Shown here: positions 25,051 through 33,877 of the stretch, in pieces
Position numbering within the stretch: the first letter of the stretch is position 1
Layout of the letters: every line of letters starts with the position of its first letter
Assembly (NCBI RefSeq): GCF_042852765.1
Contig: NZ_AP031414.1
Direction: 5' to 3' (one strand)
Length of the DNA stretch: 64,000 bases
Source: Schaedlerella glycyrrhizinilytica_A
GTDB taxonomy: Bacteria; Bacillota; Clostridia; Lachnospirales; Lachnospiraceae
Program-made: the position numbers and the translations under genes
The notes under the pieces: model-generated
What the model saw: only the letters and a program-made list of their open reading frames with translations
The model's database searches: none
Told to the model about the DNA's origin: nothing

Positions 25051-25394
25051 ATATAGAAAGTTGATCAGAGAATTTGATGATTAGATTAATGCGGTCAATT
25101 GAATTAATGCTGACTTGAAATTTTGGAATGGTGTAGCTTTTTTAGTTTATCTGTGCTATCATACAGGAAAAGCATTATATTTCTGACGGATTTCGTTCTA
25201 AGCGGTATGAACCGCGTCCAACATTCTATTGACACATCCGGAAAATCTCAATGCTTTTGGTTTCATTTACAACAGCAGAGAGAATTTTTCGGAAAGAAAG
25301 CGACGTACTTGCTGCTATTTGAAGCGGCGAAATGTTTTCGATATATCCAACTATTGATCCTTTCTGCACGATCATTACACAGGAGGAATTGCAT
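25051..25394. other. 344-bp intergenic region, no gene recognised
   Basis: AT-rich. It holds a small hairpin GCGGT-ATGA-ACCGC (around 25202-25215) and an isolated TTGACA at 25229 without a convincing -10 box. No open frame with a ribosome site, RNA motif or terminator stands out. Confidence 0.5.
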
Positions 25395-26299
25395 ATGGAA
25401 AACAATGAAAACATGGTAACAAGCAGCAACGCTGCGACAAATGGAAACATGGCACAAAATGATCATGTAGAAAAAAGTAAGGCGACGATGCCGGCAGTCA
25501 ACCGGACATTCAAATCAACCGTATTCATTATGCTGTTTGAGGACAAGAAAAATCTGTTGGAACTTTATAATGCAATTAGTGGAAAACATTATACAGACCC
25601 GGAACTTTTGGAAATCAATACACTGGAAAATGCCATTTACATGTCGATCAAGAATGATGTTTCGTTTCTGATTGACGGCAGGCTTTCTCTCTATGAGCAT
25701 CAGTCGACGTATACAATTTGTACGGAACAAGGCTCGTGGAGATTCCGACGCCGGAGTTTATTATTTTCTATAATGGCAGAAAAGACTGTCCGGATCGCCA
25801 GGTGCTGCGTCTATCTGATATGTATACGGTGAAAGAGAAGTCCTATAAGTTGGAGTTGGAAGCGACGATGCTGAATATCAACGGAACACATAATCAGAAT
25901 TTGAAAGAAGCTTGTCGGACGCTGAAAGAATATGCGATTTACACAGATAAGATCCGTAAGTATACAGAGAAAATGAGTCTGGAAGATGCGGTGGAGCTGG
26001 CAATTTGCGAGTGTATAGAAGAGGGAATCTTAAAAGAATTTCTGGAGAAACACAGAGCGGAGGCAAAAGCGATGAGTATCTTTGAATATGATCAGGAAAA
26101 GCATATACGGATGGAACGTGAAGAGGCATGGGAAGAGGGACGACGTGAAGGAAGAGAATCCGGTCTCCGTGAAGGAGAGGAGAAAGCGTTACTTCTTGCA
26201 AAACGGATTTTTAAGTTGGCGCAGACAGGAAAGTCTTCGAAAGAAATTGCCGAAATTTGCGGAATCAGCGAGGAGAAAGTAAAGCAGATTTTGGAATAG
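25395..26299 (+). pseudogene. Rpn-family / PD-(D/E)XK nuclease gene, frameshifted with internal deletion
   Basis: The gene begins at ATG 25395 (AGGAGG 14 bases before) with NRTFKSTVFIMLFEDKKNLL and the nuclease core SFLIDGRLSLYEHQSTY, then loses frame. The rest continues in another frame from about 25718 as LYGTRLVEIPTPEFIIFYNG and ends with the usual acidic helical tail and a short HTH-like end (SSKEIAEICGISEEKVKQIL). In intact relatives about 30 residues separate the HQSTY and LYGTRL segments; here they abut, so a deletion of roughly 85 bp caused the frameshift near 25705-25718. These genes resemble recombination-promoting nucleases often labelled transposase_31. As it stands no full nuclease can be made. 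Confidence 0.82.
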
Positions 26300-26333
26300 A
26301 GATAATAAGGGAATATGAGGAAAAGAAAGGAGA

Positions 26334-26367
26334 GGCACCTGCCGCAGGATGAATTGCGGCAGGTGCC
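26334..26367. terminator. Strong hairpin between converging genes
   Basis: A 12-bp perfect GC-rich stem (GGCACCTGCCGC / GCGGCAGGTGCC) with a 10-base loop. No run of T follows on the plus strand; on the minus strand a CT-rich stretch follows. It lies between the nuclease pseudogene and the end of the oleate hydratase gene. Confidence 0.6.
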
Positions 26368-26419
26368 CCTGGCAAAATGGGAGGGATGCGTCAGCAGACA
26401 CCAACGCGATAGCAAGGAT

Positions 26420-28387
26420 TTACATATAATCTTTCAGAACTTGATGATCGCGCAGCACTTTTTCAATGACGGTGCCTTTTACAAGTTTGATCAGTGGTTT
26501 CTTCAAGGCATTCAATGGACCGGGGAGTTGGATTTCCAGCGGTGACATTCCGTCCATCAGTTTTACGGAGCTGTCCAGTAGTTCGCGGATATCATAGACG
26601 CTGCCCCAGACTTCCGGCACGCCGCGATCCACGCCGAGCAGTCCGTAAACGGCTTCCATTGCGGTACGTACCGAATATTCGGTTGTAAATACCGTATCCC
26701 GCGGCGTATCGGCAAACTGGCCGAGGAACGCAAAGTTGACGCAGCCATCCGGAATGACGTCCGGGCGGTCGCCTTTTGTGCGCGGCATGAAGAATGCAGT
26801 GATATACGGCATCATGGTCGGTACGCAGACTGCGCTGTTCTCCGCGAGATCTTCAATCTGGTCAGTCGGTACGCCAAGATGATACAGCCATTCCTCGGTG
26901 ATCTCTTTTCCGGTACAGTCTTTCATCGGTTTTTTAATAAAATCACCGGGAACATCGGTAAACAATCCGTAAACCCAGACGCAGACTTTGTCTTTGCCCT
27001 GTGTTTTAAATTGTCCCTGTCGGTTGATCGTCCAACTCATCAGCCATTTGGAATCCATGCAGCTGACGATACCGCCGGTCACTACTTTTCCGGTGCGGGG
27101 ATCTCGTTTGCAGATGTTGGTGATGTAAGGGATGATCTTTTCATCCAGCGTTGTGATCGTTGCGGATTCCCAGTTTGTTTTGGCGATATCGGAGCAGAAC
27201 TTTTCAGGGTGTCCGAATGAGGGATCCTGTCTGGCGATATTTTTCCAGAGAGTCCAACAGCCGCTTGTGCGTACTTCGGCGTCGCCGTTCGGAGCGTGGT
27301 TCTGATCGCCGTAGATCGTCCCCTCTGTACAGCTTCCGTTTGTGACAAAGACAAGATCGTTTTCTGTCAGAAGAATGCCCTTTTCGACGCCTTTGACTTT
27401 ACACTCGATCGCGCTTGCAATCTTTTTTCCGTCTTTAAATTCAAAGACTACATTTGTCACTTCGGTATTGAATTGAAAATCAACACCGGCATTTTCCAGA
27501 TACTTCTGCATGGGAAGGATCAGGGATTCATACTGATTATATTTGGTAAATTTCAATGCGCTGAAATCCGGAAGTCCGGCGATATGGTGGATAAAACGTT
27601 GGAAGTAGAGTTTCATTTCCAATGCGCTGTGCCAGTTCTCAAATGCGAACATCGTCCGCCAGTACAGCCAGAATGTGGAACTGAATACCTCATCGTCAAA
27701 CACGTCTTCGATGGTTTTATCATAGAGATCTTCGTCTTTTGTCATGAACAATTTCATGATCTCCATACAGCCTTTCTGGCTCAAATTGAACTTCCCGTCG
27801 GTGTGCGCATCCTGACCGCGGTTTATCGTAGCGCGGCAGAGAGAATAGTTCGGATCGTGTTTGTTCAGCCAGTAATATTCATCCAGAACCGACACACCGG
27901 GAGTTTCGAGGGAGGGAATACTGCGGAACAGATCCCAAAGGCACTCGAAATGATTTTCCATTTCACGTCCGCCGCGCATGACATAACCGCGGGTCGGATC
28001 TTCGATTCCGTCGCAGGCGCCTCCGGCTACATCCATTGCTTCCAGAATATGGATGTGAGATCCCGGCATCTGTCCGTCGCGGACAAGGAAGCAGGCTGCG
28101 GAGAGTGCGGCAAGACCACTGCCGACGATGTAAGCATTTTTCTCATCGACGCCCTCCGGTTTTTCCGGACGGGCAAATGCTTCGTAATTACCGTTTGTGT
28201 AATAAATCCCCTTTTTGTTTTTCTCGTGTTTTCCAAGTTCTGTGTTGCGGTAATTCGGATCCTTTCTCACTGCTGATTCCGAATGAGATGTTGCTTCATT
28301 CTGTGATTTTTTCTTCAAAAGTGCTGCAGCACCGACACCGGCAGCGGCAAGTGTGGCAGCGCCGACCGCGATATTTTTCTTTTTCAT
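26420..28387 (-). CDS. ohyA: Oleate hydratase
   Basis: 655 residues from ATG 28387, preceded by AAAGGCGG; an upstream in-frame ATG at 28435 has no such site. FAD-binding start NAYIVGSGLAALSAACFLVR near residue 83, then EAMDVAGGACDGIEDPTRGY, and family stretches such as RGGREMENHFECLWDLFRSI and YNQYESLILPMQKYL. The enzyme adds water to the cis-9 double bond of oleate to give 10-hydroxystearate, a detoxification step for unsaturated fatty acids in gut bacteria. Unusually, residues ~5-25 form a hydrophobic alanine-rich segment followed by KKKS, which could anchor it at the membrane. The TetR-type gene upstream on the same strand is the likely regulator. Confidence 0.95.
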   Translation of the reverse strand: MKKKNIAVGAATLAAAGVGAAALLKKKSQNEATSHSESAVRKDPNYRNTELGKHEKNKKGIYYTNGNYEAFARPEKPEGVDEKNAYIVGSGLAALSAACFLVRDGQMPGSHIHILEAMDVAGGACDGIEDPTRGYVMRGGREMENHFECLWDLFRSIPSLETPGVSVLDEYYWLNKHDPNYSLCRATINRGQDAHTDGKFNLSQKGCMEIMKLFMTKDEDLYDKTIEDVFDDEVFSSTFWLYWRTMFAFENWHSALEMKLYFQRFIHHIAGLPDFSALKFTKYNQYESLILPMQKYLENAGVDFQFNTEVTNVVFEFKDGKKIASAIECKVKGVEKGILLTENDLVFVTNGSCTEGTIYGDQNHAPNGDAEVRTSGCWTLWKNIARQDPSFGHPEKFCSDIAKTNWESATITTLDEKIIPYITNICKRDPRTGKVVTGGIVSCMDSKWLMSWTINRQGQFKTQGKDKVCVWVYGLFTDVPGDFIKKPMKDCTGKEITEEWLYHLGVPTDQIEDLAENSAVCVPTMMPYITAFFMPRTKGDRPDVIPDGCVNFAFLGQFADTPRDTVFTTEYSVRTAMEAVYGLLGVDRGVPEVWGSVYDIRELLDSSVKLMDGMSPLEIQLPGPLNALKKPLIKLVKGTVIEKVLRDHQVLKDYM

Positions 28388-28466
28388 TGTATAAGACCGC
28401 CTTTCTGATAGAAGTATGATTTTTAATGGTTGCACTGATCATAAGATAGTCTGTACACATTTACAA

Positions 28467-28519
28467 TTTACAAAACAGGGGAAATGTAAAGATTTTGATC
28501 ATTTCCCCTGTTTTGTAAA
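28467..28519. repeat. 20-bp perfect inverted repeat over the 3' end of the TetR gene
   Basis: TTTACAAAACAGGGGAAATG (28467-28486) is exactly inverted at 28500-28519 across a 13-base spacer. The right arm carries the last codons of the TetR gene and the spacer/arm border its stop. It may act as a terminator for the regulator gene (reading leftwards), although no T-run follows. Confidence 0.75.
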
Positions 28520-29062
28520 GTTCTGTATGGAATTGAAAATATTGCCATGCATTGTCGTGCTGATATGATCGACAAGTTCGTCATAGTCAGCTTTCATACC
28601 TTGTTTGATCCAGTCCAGCATGACGCCGACGAAACTGTATTTATAAAAATCGGCGATAAATTTTGTGGCGTCCTCGGAAAGTCCGGTTCCCTCTGCCTGC
28701 TCCCGGACGACATCGGCAATCAGCGCGTAGGTCAGTTTGAACAGATAATTTTCGATCTGTTCCCGGCTGATGGAATGGTAGGCGTTCAGGATAAACGGCT
28801 TATTTGTCAGAACGGCTTCAAAAATCTGCCGCAATCCCTCCTGCCATGTGGCATATGTCTTTTTTCCCTGGAGCGCTTTGGTCGCGTCCTCCAGACAGGA
28901 CCATTCCACCAGATCGTAAATATCTTTGAAATGATAATAAAAAGCCATACGGCTGATGCCGCAGTCGTTGGTCAGATCCTGGATCGTGATCTTATCCAAC
29001 GGTTTTTCAAGAAGAAGCTTTTTTAAGGACGCTTCCAGATCCTGTTTGGTCGTATGTGACAT
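28499..29062 (-). CDS. TetR/AcrR-family transcriptional regulator
   Basis: 187 residues. N-terminal helix-turn-helix (KITIQDLTNDCGISRMAFYY HFKD region, residues ~20-48) and a helical ligand-binding part with C-terminal TetR_C_8-like pattern (KFIADFYKYSFVGVMLDWIK). It stands between mgtE and the oleate hydratase gene on the same strand and probably controls the hydratase in response to fatty acids (inference). Its last codons are part of a 20-bp inverted repeat. Confidence 0.9.
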   Translation of the reverse strand: MSHTTKQDLEASLKKLLLEKPLDKITIQDLTNDCGISRMAFYYHFKDIYDLVEWSCLEDATKALQGKKTYATWQEGLRQIFEAVLTNKPFILNAYHSISREQIENYLFKLTYALIADVVREQAEGTGLSEDATKFIADFYKYSFVGVMLDWIKQGMKADYDELVDHISTTMHGNIFNSIQNFTKQGK

Positions 29063-29079
29063 ATAAAAACCTCCGGACT

Positions 29080-30411
29080 TTACAGATGGAAAATCAAAGT
29101 GGCGATCCGGAAATAGATGATGATCGAGCAGGCGTCCACGATCGTAGTGATCAGCGGAGCGGCCATGATCGCCGGGTCGCAGTGCAGTTTTTTTGCAAAG
29201 AGCGGCAGAAGTCCTCCGATCAGTTTGGAAATGATGATCGTCGCCATGAGTGACAGCGATACAACGACCGCGAGCGTTACGCTTTTGTACATGATCCAGA
29301 TACGCAGACCATTTGCAAGGGAAAGCGCCGCGCCTACGATCAGGGAAATGCGGAACTCTTTGAACAGCACACGAAATACGTCACTCAGCTTAATCTCATC
29401 CAGTGCAAGTCCGCGGATGATCAGTGTGGAACTCTGGGAACCGCAGTTTCCGCCGGTGTCCATCAGCATCGGAATGAAAGAAACAAGGAGAGGTACGACG
29501 GCAAACGCATCCTCATATCGGGTGATCACCATGCCGGTAAATGTGGAGGAGATCATCAGCACGAGCAGCCAGACGATACGATTTTTCGCGTGTTCCAAAG
29601 TAGAGGTCTCAAAGTAAGGTTTTTCACTCGGCGTAACGGCGCCCATCAATGCCATATCCTCGGTGGTCTCTTCTTCGATCACGTCCATGGCGTCGTCAAA
29701 TGTGACGATGCCGACCATCAGTCCGTCCAGATCCAGTACCGGGAGCGCCAGCAGACCATATTTTGAAAAAAGCCGGCCGACTTCTTCCTGATCGGTATGG
29801 GTAGATACGGATATGATCTCGGTCTCCATCAGTTCTTCCATTGTCAGATCGTCATCCATGGTCATCAGATCTTTGGCTGTGACGATCCCGAGCAGACGGC
29901 GGTTTTCCAGAATATAGCAAGTGTAGATCGTCTCCTTGTGTATCCCGGTCTGCTTGATATGTGCCAATGCTTCCCGCACCGTCGTATGCTTCCGAAGATC
30001 GACATATTCTGTTGTCATAACACTTCCGGCGCTGTCCTCCGGATAATTCAGCAGTTGGTTGATACGGTTGCGCTTCTCATTGTCCACATTTTCCAGGATC
30101 CTTGTGACAAGGTTTGCCGGGAGGTCTTCCAATAAGTCGACCGTATCGTCCAGAAACAGTTCATTTAACAGATCTTTTAATTCGTCTTCCGTAAATATTT
30201 TTACAAGGTAAGACTGCATCGAACTGTTCATCTCCGCAAAAACATCAGCGGCTTTCGATTTGGGAATCAGGCGAAATGCCTGGGCGAGTTCTTTATCTTC
30301 CAGTTCGGTCATGAGAGCAGCAATGTCCACAGCGTTCATGACATTCAAAATACTCCTTACAGCCTTGAACTCGCGGGCGTGTAAGAGTTCCATGAAAATT
30401 GTCTTGTCCAT
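29080..30411 (-). CDS. mgtE: Magnesium transporter MgtE
   Basis: 443 residues in the order typical of MgtE: N-terminal helical domain (~1-125) with LFLDDTVDLLEDLPANLVTR, two CBS domains (~130-250; SAGSVMTTEYVDLR, GLLALPVLDLDGLMVGIVT), a connecting helix, and five membrane segments with the pore motif PMLMDTGGNCGSQSSTLIIR. It forms a dimeric Mg2+ channel gated by cytosolic Mg2+ through the CBS/N domains. AAAGGAG precedes the ATG. A sigma-A promoter lies 125-150 bp upstream, leaving a leader that contains a small open frame. Confidence 0.96.
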   Translation of the reverse strand: MDKTIFMELLHAREFKAVRSILNVMNAVDIAALMTELEDKELAQAFRLIPKSKAADVFAEMNSSMQSYLVKIFTEDELKDLLNELFLDDTVDLLEDLPANLVTRILENVDNEKRNRINQLLNYPEDSAGSVMTTEYVDLRKHTTVREALAHIKQTGIHKETIYTCYILENRRLLGIVTAKDLMTMDDDLTMEELMETEIISVSTHTDQEEVGRLFSKYGLLALPVLDLDGLMVGIVTFDDAMDVIEEETTEDMALMGAVTPSEKPYFETSTLEHAKNRIVWLLVLMISSTFTGMVITRYEDAFAVVPLLVSFIPMLMDTGGNCGSQSSTLIIRGLALDEIKLSDVFRVLFKEFRISLIVGAALSLANGLRIWIMYKSVTLAVVVSLSLMATIIISKLIGGLLPLFAKKLHCDPAIMAAPLITTIVDACSIIIYFRIATLIFHL

Positions 30412-30481
30412 AATGAATACTCCTTTTCGATCTTAGATTGTTAAATAAAGTCCACGAGTGATAACTGGCTCCTGCATCCAT
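30293..30481 (-). CDS. Small open frame in the mgtE leader, overlapping mgtE
   Basis: 62 codons starting with MDAGASYHSW at ATG 30481, preceded by a good site (GGAGG eight bases upstream), and running 119 bases into mgtE in another frame. The cysteine/histidine-rich end (YFECHERCGHCCSHD) comes from the mgtE-overlapping part and may be accidental. It could be a regulatory leader peptide whose translation affects mgtE, or a chance frame. I see no homology to known proteins. Confidence 0.3.
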   Translation of the reverse strand: MDAGASYHSWTLFNNLRSKRSIHYGQDNFHGTLTRPRVQGCKEYFECHERCGHCCSHDRTGR

Positions 30482-30534
30482 GCTGCTCACCTCCCTTTTA
30501 TGATCATTTTTAGAATAAAATCTCTTGAAAACTC

Positions 30535-30564
30535 ATTTTAGCGCAAAAAGGTAAAAAGTGTCAA
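30535..30564 (-). promoter_or_regulatory. Promoter of mgtE
   Basis: On the minus strand TTGACA (30559-30564), 18 bp, TAAAAT (30535-30540). It begins right after the DUF3783 stop codon and leaves an ~115-base leader before mgtE. Confidence 0.8.
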
Positions 30565-30990
30565 TCAATTTTTGGGTAGATTTTTCTCCGGATTTTCTGC
30601 GGGCGCTGACGGCGCTTGCGCGTGCATCAGTTCGTGTTCTTTGGAAATTTCCGCGAAACATTCCGGTGCTGTCCAGAATTGATTGGTAGGCGTCAGGATT
30701 GCCTTGTACGGGAAAATGCCGGCTTTACTGCGGCGTAAAGCCGACAGAACCTGGTTCAGTCTTGCATCGGAGAGACCGGCAAAAACCAACATTGTGTCGG
30801 GAAGCTCTTCCCCCTCATAACGTGCTTCGCAAGGCGGGACGTCGCCAAGCCCGGCAAGGGCGCCGAGAGGCTGGCTATACTGATCCTTTGGAATATAACG
30901 CAGACGCAGTTTGAGCGGAAACAATGCAAGTTCCACTTTTCGGCGTGTTTGTTTATTTGTAAGATTGAATAATAAAATCGTTTCTTTCAT
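30565..30990 (-). CDS. DUF3783-family protein
   Basis: 141 residues of unknown function. The N-terminus ILLFNLTNKQTRRKVELALF and the middle LPDTMLVFAGLSDARLNQVL match the small DUF3783 family of clostridia; the end is a proline/alanine-rich, poorly conserved tail (AQAPSAPAENPEKN). No signal peptide or membrane segment. It is a single gene upstream of mgtE on the same strand, with its own unit since mgtE has a promoter. Function cannot be given. Confidence 0.8.
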   Translation of the reverse strand: MKETILLFNLTNKQTRRKVELALFPLKLRLRYIPKDQYSQPLGALAGLGDVPPCEARYEGEELPDTMLVFAGLSDARLNQVLSALRRSKAGIFPYKAILTPTNQFWTAPECFAEISKEHELMHAQAPSAPAENPEKNLPKN

Positions 30991-31191
30991 AAATGAAGAT
31001 ACTCCTTTTCTTTTTTTGGAAGATCAAATCGGTTGGGATCTCATCCTGATAGTATTGTAATGGATTTGAAAGGGAAAGAAAAGGGCTGAGATTCGGAAAG
31101 CGCAATTTAGAAAGAACAATTCCGAAAGAATAGTCACAAACGACTTCGGAAGTTCATATTCTGAAAGAAAGGGAAAGCAGGAGCAAAGGGA

Positions 31192-31452
31192 ATGCGTTTG
31201 TGCGAACTCCGGGAAAAAGAAGTGATCAATATCTGTGACGGCAAGAGACTCGGATGTATTGTGGATCTGGAGTTTGATATCTGCGCGGGGAAGATCGAAG
31301 CCGTGATCATTCCGGGACCGGGGAAAATATGGGGATTTCTCGGGACGGAATGTGAATATGTCATTCCGTTTGCGTGCATTCGGAAGATCGGACCGGATAT
31401 CGTGTTGGTGGAGATACAGGAAGAGAAATTTCTTCATAAAAATTCGTCTTAA
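31192..31452 (+). CDS. YlmC/YmxH-family PRC-barrel sporulation protein
   Basis: 86 residues, a single PRC-barrel-like domain: MRLCELREKEVINICDGKRL followed by VDLEFDICAGKIEAVIIPGP and ECEYVIPFACIRKIGPDIVL. Members of this family are nearly restricted to spore-forming Firmicutes and are often annotated as sporulation proteins; the molecular role is not established. A weak AGGAG precedes the ATG. nrdR follows with its own promoter. Confidence 0.9.
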   Translation: MRLCELREKEVINICDGKRLGCIVDLEFDICAGKIEAVIIPGPGKIWGFLGTECEYVIPFACIRKIGPDIVLVEIQEEKFLHKNSS

Positions 31453-31466
31453 AGAGATGAAATATT

Positions 31467-31495
31467 TTGCAAAAAGCAAAGACCTTGTGTATAAT
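31467..31495 (+). promoter_or_regulatory. Promoter of nrdR
   Basis: TTGCAA (31467-31472), 17 bp, TATAAT (31490-31495), 40 bp upstream of the nrdR ATG. Confidence 0.75.
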
Positions 31496-31534
31496 CAGTT
31501 TATAGCAAACAAAGGAGAAAGGCGGAGCAAATTT

Positions 31535-31984
31535 ATGAAGTGCCCTTATTGCGGAAATCCGGATACGCGGGTCATCGACTCCAGACCGGCTGACGATAAC
31601 AATTCGATTCGCAGAAGACGTTCCTGCGACGAATGCGGAAAACGTTTTACGACATATGAAAAGGTAGAGACGATTCCTCTGATCGTGATCAAAAAGGACA
31701 ACAACCGGGAGGCATTCGACCGTTCCAAGATCGAGGCTGGCGTACTGCGAGCCTGCTATAAGCGTCCTGTTTCAGCGGAAGACATCAAACGGACGGTGGA
31801 TGAGATCGAGCTGGAAGTTGTGAACCGGGAGGAAAAGGAGATCCCGAGCAATCTGATCGGTGAGATCGTGATGGACAAGCTGAAATTGCTGGATCCGGTT
31901 GCTTATGTCCGGTTTGCATCGGTATACCGTGAGTTTAAAGATGTGAACACATTTATGGATGAATTGAAAACATTTTTGGAATAA
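31535..31984 (+). CDS. nrdR: Transcriptional repressor NrdR
   Basis: 149 residues from ATG 31535 with GGCGGAG seven bases upstream; longer in-frame starts overlap the preceding gene and are unlikely. N-terminal zinc ribbon (MKCPYCGNPDTRVIDSR, then RRSCDECGKRFTTYE) and an ATP-cone domain (VIKKDNNREAFDRSKIEAGV to the end). NrdR senses ATP/dATP and represses ribonucleotide reductase genes by binding NrdR boxes. No such reductase gene lies in the window. Confidence 0.97.
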   Translation: MKCPYCGNPDTRVIDSRPADDNNSIRRRRSCDECGKRFTTYEKVETIPLIVIKKDNNREAFDRSKIEAGVLRACYKRPVSAEDIKRTVDEIELEVVNREEKEIPSNLIGEIVMDKLKLLDPVAYVRFASVYREFKDVNTFMDELKTFLE

Positions 31985-32040
31985 TAAAAATAAGTGTTGG
32001 TGCGGGCGGGATTTCATCGATTTGCCCGAACCTGCGCTGT

Positions 32041-32083
32041 AAATGCCGCAGAATAACTGGAAAAGAGTTGTTGCGGCATTTTT
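32041..32083 (+). terminator. Terminator after nrdR
   Basis: AATGCCGCA pairs with TGCGGCATT, with an inner AACT/AGTT extension, followed by TTTTT. Confidence 0.88.
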
Positions 32084-32142
32084 GCGTTGAACTCGATCGG
32101 CGTGTGTCTGGCACGCTTTAAGTTAAGGCAGGTGAAAGAAAT

Positions 32143-32784
32143 ATGACAGAGATTTGGACAGGGATCCGGATGTATTTTGAGACAAACGGCGCAGAATATT
32201 TATTGTGTGTCAAAGAACATTTTATGATCAGTGTGCTGGCGCTTCTGACTGCGTTCGTGATCGGGATTCCGTTGGGATATTTATGTGTATGCCGGAAAAA
32301 ATGGGAACGGTGGATCACCGGAGCATTTCAGGTGCTTCGGATCATTCCGAGCGTTGCGATCCTGATCCTTTTGATCCCGGTGATGGGAACCGGCGTGCGC
32401 CCGGCGATGACGGCGCTGGTTTTACTGGCTGTACCGCCGATATTGATGAATACGGCAGCAGGATTTTCGGAAGTTCCGGCATTTATGCTGGAGACCGCAG
32501 AGGGGCTGGGGATGACAGAACGGCAGATGTTCTGGAAAGTAAAAGTGCCGCTTGCGATGCCGATGATCCTGACCGGAATGCGGACTGCGGCGATTGAGAT
32601 CATCGCCAGCGCGACGATCGCGGCGAAGATCGGAGCCGGAGGGCTGGGCGGTATCATATTGACGGGGCTCGGGCTGAACCGGACGGATCTGCTTTTGATC
32701 GGCGGGATCTCGGTGGCACTGCTGTCACTGGCAGCGGGGATGGTGTTCCGGCTTTTGATGAAGCTACAGCCGGCAGCGGCGTAA
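32143..32784 (+). CDS. Osmoprotectant/choline ABC transporter permease (first)
   Basis: 213 residues with about five to six membrane segments and the ABC-permease EAA loop (EVPAFMLETAEGLGMTERQM FWKVKVPLAMP region, residues ~110-140). Sequence type of OpuCB/OpuBB and YehW: quaternary-ammonium compatible-solute importers. First gene of a four-gene unit permease, binding protein, ATPase, permease; the next gene starts 113 bp later. Confidence 0.88.
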   Translation: MTEIWTGIRMYFETNGAEYLLCVKEHFMISVLALLTAFVIGIPLGYLCVCRKKWERWITGAFQVLRIIPSVAILILLIPVMGTGVRPAMTALVLLAVPPILMNTAAGFSEVPAFMLETAEGLGMTERQMFWKVKVPLAMPMILTGMRTAAIEIIASATIAAKIGAGGLGGIILTGLGLNRTDLLLIGGISVALLSLAAGMVFRLLMKLQPAAA

Positions 32785-32897
32785 ACGTTGAAAATACAGA
32801 ATTTCAGATGCGGCAAGGGAACAGTCGGGGAACTTCCGGACATGGGATATAAGCCGCGGCAGAGAGAAGAAGAGAACATCAAGGAGGTACGATAGAT

Positions 32898-33839
32898 ATG
32901 AGAATGAGAAAAAGAGAGAAAGAGAAGAAGATCAATGGAAAGAAAATCGGAAAACGGATCGCAGCCGCCGCGCTTGGCGGCGTGATGGTATTGTCACTGG
33001 CGGCGTGCGGGGATTCCGGAAAAGAGGATGTGATCCGTGTCGGATCGAAAGATTTTACAGAGGGGCTGATCGTTGCGGAGATTTACGCATTGGCATTGGA
33101 AGATGCAGGTTACGAGGTGGATCGGGTCTTTAATATCGCGGGATCGGTTGTCCATACGTCGCTGATCAATGATGAGATCGATCTGTATCCGGAGTATACC
33201 GGGACGGGACTGCTTTCCGTGCTCGGGATGGATATGATCACCGATCCGCAGGAAGTATATGACACGGTAAAAGAAGAATATGAAAAGCAGTTTCAGCTGA
33301 CATGGCTGGATTATTCAAAGGCAAGCGATGGGCAGGGACTGGCAGTGCGTACGGAAGTGGCGGAAGAACTCGGGATCCGGACGATCTCCGATCTGCAGAA
33401 ACATGCGTCAGAACTCCGGTTTGCGTCGCAGGGAGAATTTGACGAGCGGGAGGACGGGCTTCCGGGACTGGAAAAAGTATACGGCGCGTTTGACTGGCAG
33501 TCGTCGAAAGTATATGACAGCGGTCTGAAATACGAAGTTTTGAAAAATGATGAAGCAGATGTGACCCCGGTCTATACAACGGACGGACCGCTGGCGCAGA
33601 CGGAATTGTATACACTGCTGGAAGATGATCAGCATGCATGGCCGCCATACAATCTGGCTCCGGTCGTGCGGGATGAAGTTCTGGAGGCGCATCCGGATGT
33701 TGAGGCTGTACTGAATGAAGTCAGCGCAGCGCTGGATACAGAGACTGTGACACAGCTGAACGCGAAAGTCGATGTGGAGAAAGAAGAATACGAGGACGTT
33801 GCGGAAGTGTTTTTTGAGGAGAACCTGAGCGGAGAATAG
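32898..33839 (+). CDS. Osmoprotectant ABC transporter, substrate-binding lipoprotein
   Basis: 313 residues. A basic N-terminus, hydrophobic stretch and lipobox LSLAAC (cysteine ~residue 37) mark a lipoprotein. The mature part has the family start IRVGSKDFTEGLIVAEIYAL, INDEIDLYPEYTGTGLLSVL, and VYTTDGPLAQTELYTLLEDD in the second lobe. It binds glycine betaine, choline or a similar quaternary amine outside the membrane and passes it to the two permeases. AAGGAGG precedes the start. Confidence 0.92.
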   Translation: MRMRKREKEKKINGKKIGKRIAAAALGGVMVLSLAACGDSGKEDVIRVGSKDFTEGLIVAEIYALALEDAGYEVDRVFNIAGSVVHTSLINDEIDLYPEYTGTGLLSVLGMDMITDPQEVYDTVKEEYEKQFQLTWLDYSKASDGQGLAVRTEVAEELGIRTISDLQKHASELRFASQGEFDEREDGLPGLEKVYGAFDWQSSKVYDSGLKYEVLKNDEADVTPVYTTDGPLAQTELYTLLEDDQHAWPPYNLAPVVRDEVLEAHPDVEAVLNEVSAALDTETVTQLNAKVDVEKEEYEDVAEVFFEENLSGE

Positions 33840-33877
33840 AAAGAAAGCAGAATACAGGAAAATAAGGAACAAAAGAA

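Noticed and set aside
25229..25257. Promoter before the nuclease pseudogene
   Set aside because: TTGACA is present but nothing like a -10 box lies 16-18 bases on.
27296..28276. 326-codon open frame on the plus strand across the oleate hydratase gene
   Set aside because: It is antisense to a strongly supported enzyme gene, has no ribosome site and no recognisable domain; a shadow of the codon pattern.
30412..30534. M-box (Mg2+) riboswitch before mgtE
   Set aside because: The leader is only ~115 bases and lacks the conserved M-box core that I would expect; a small open frame is seen instead.
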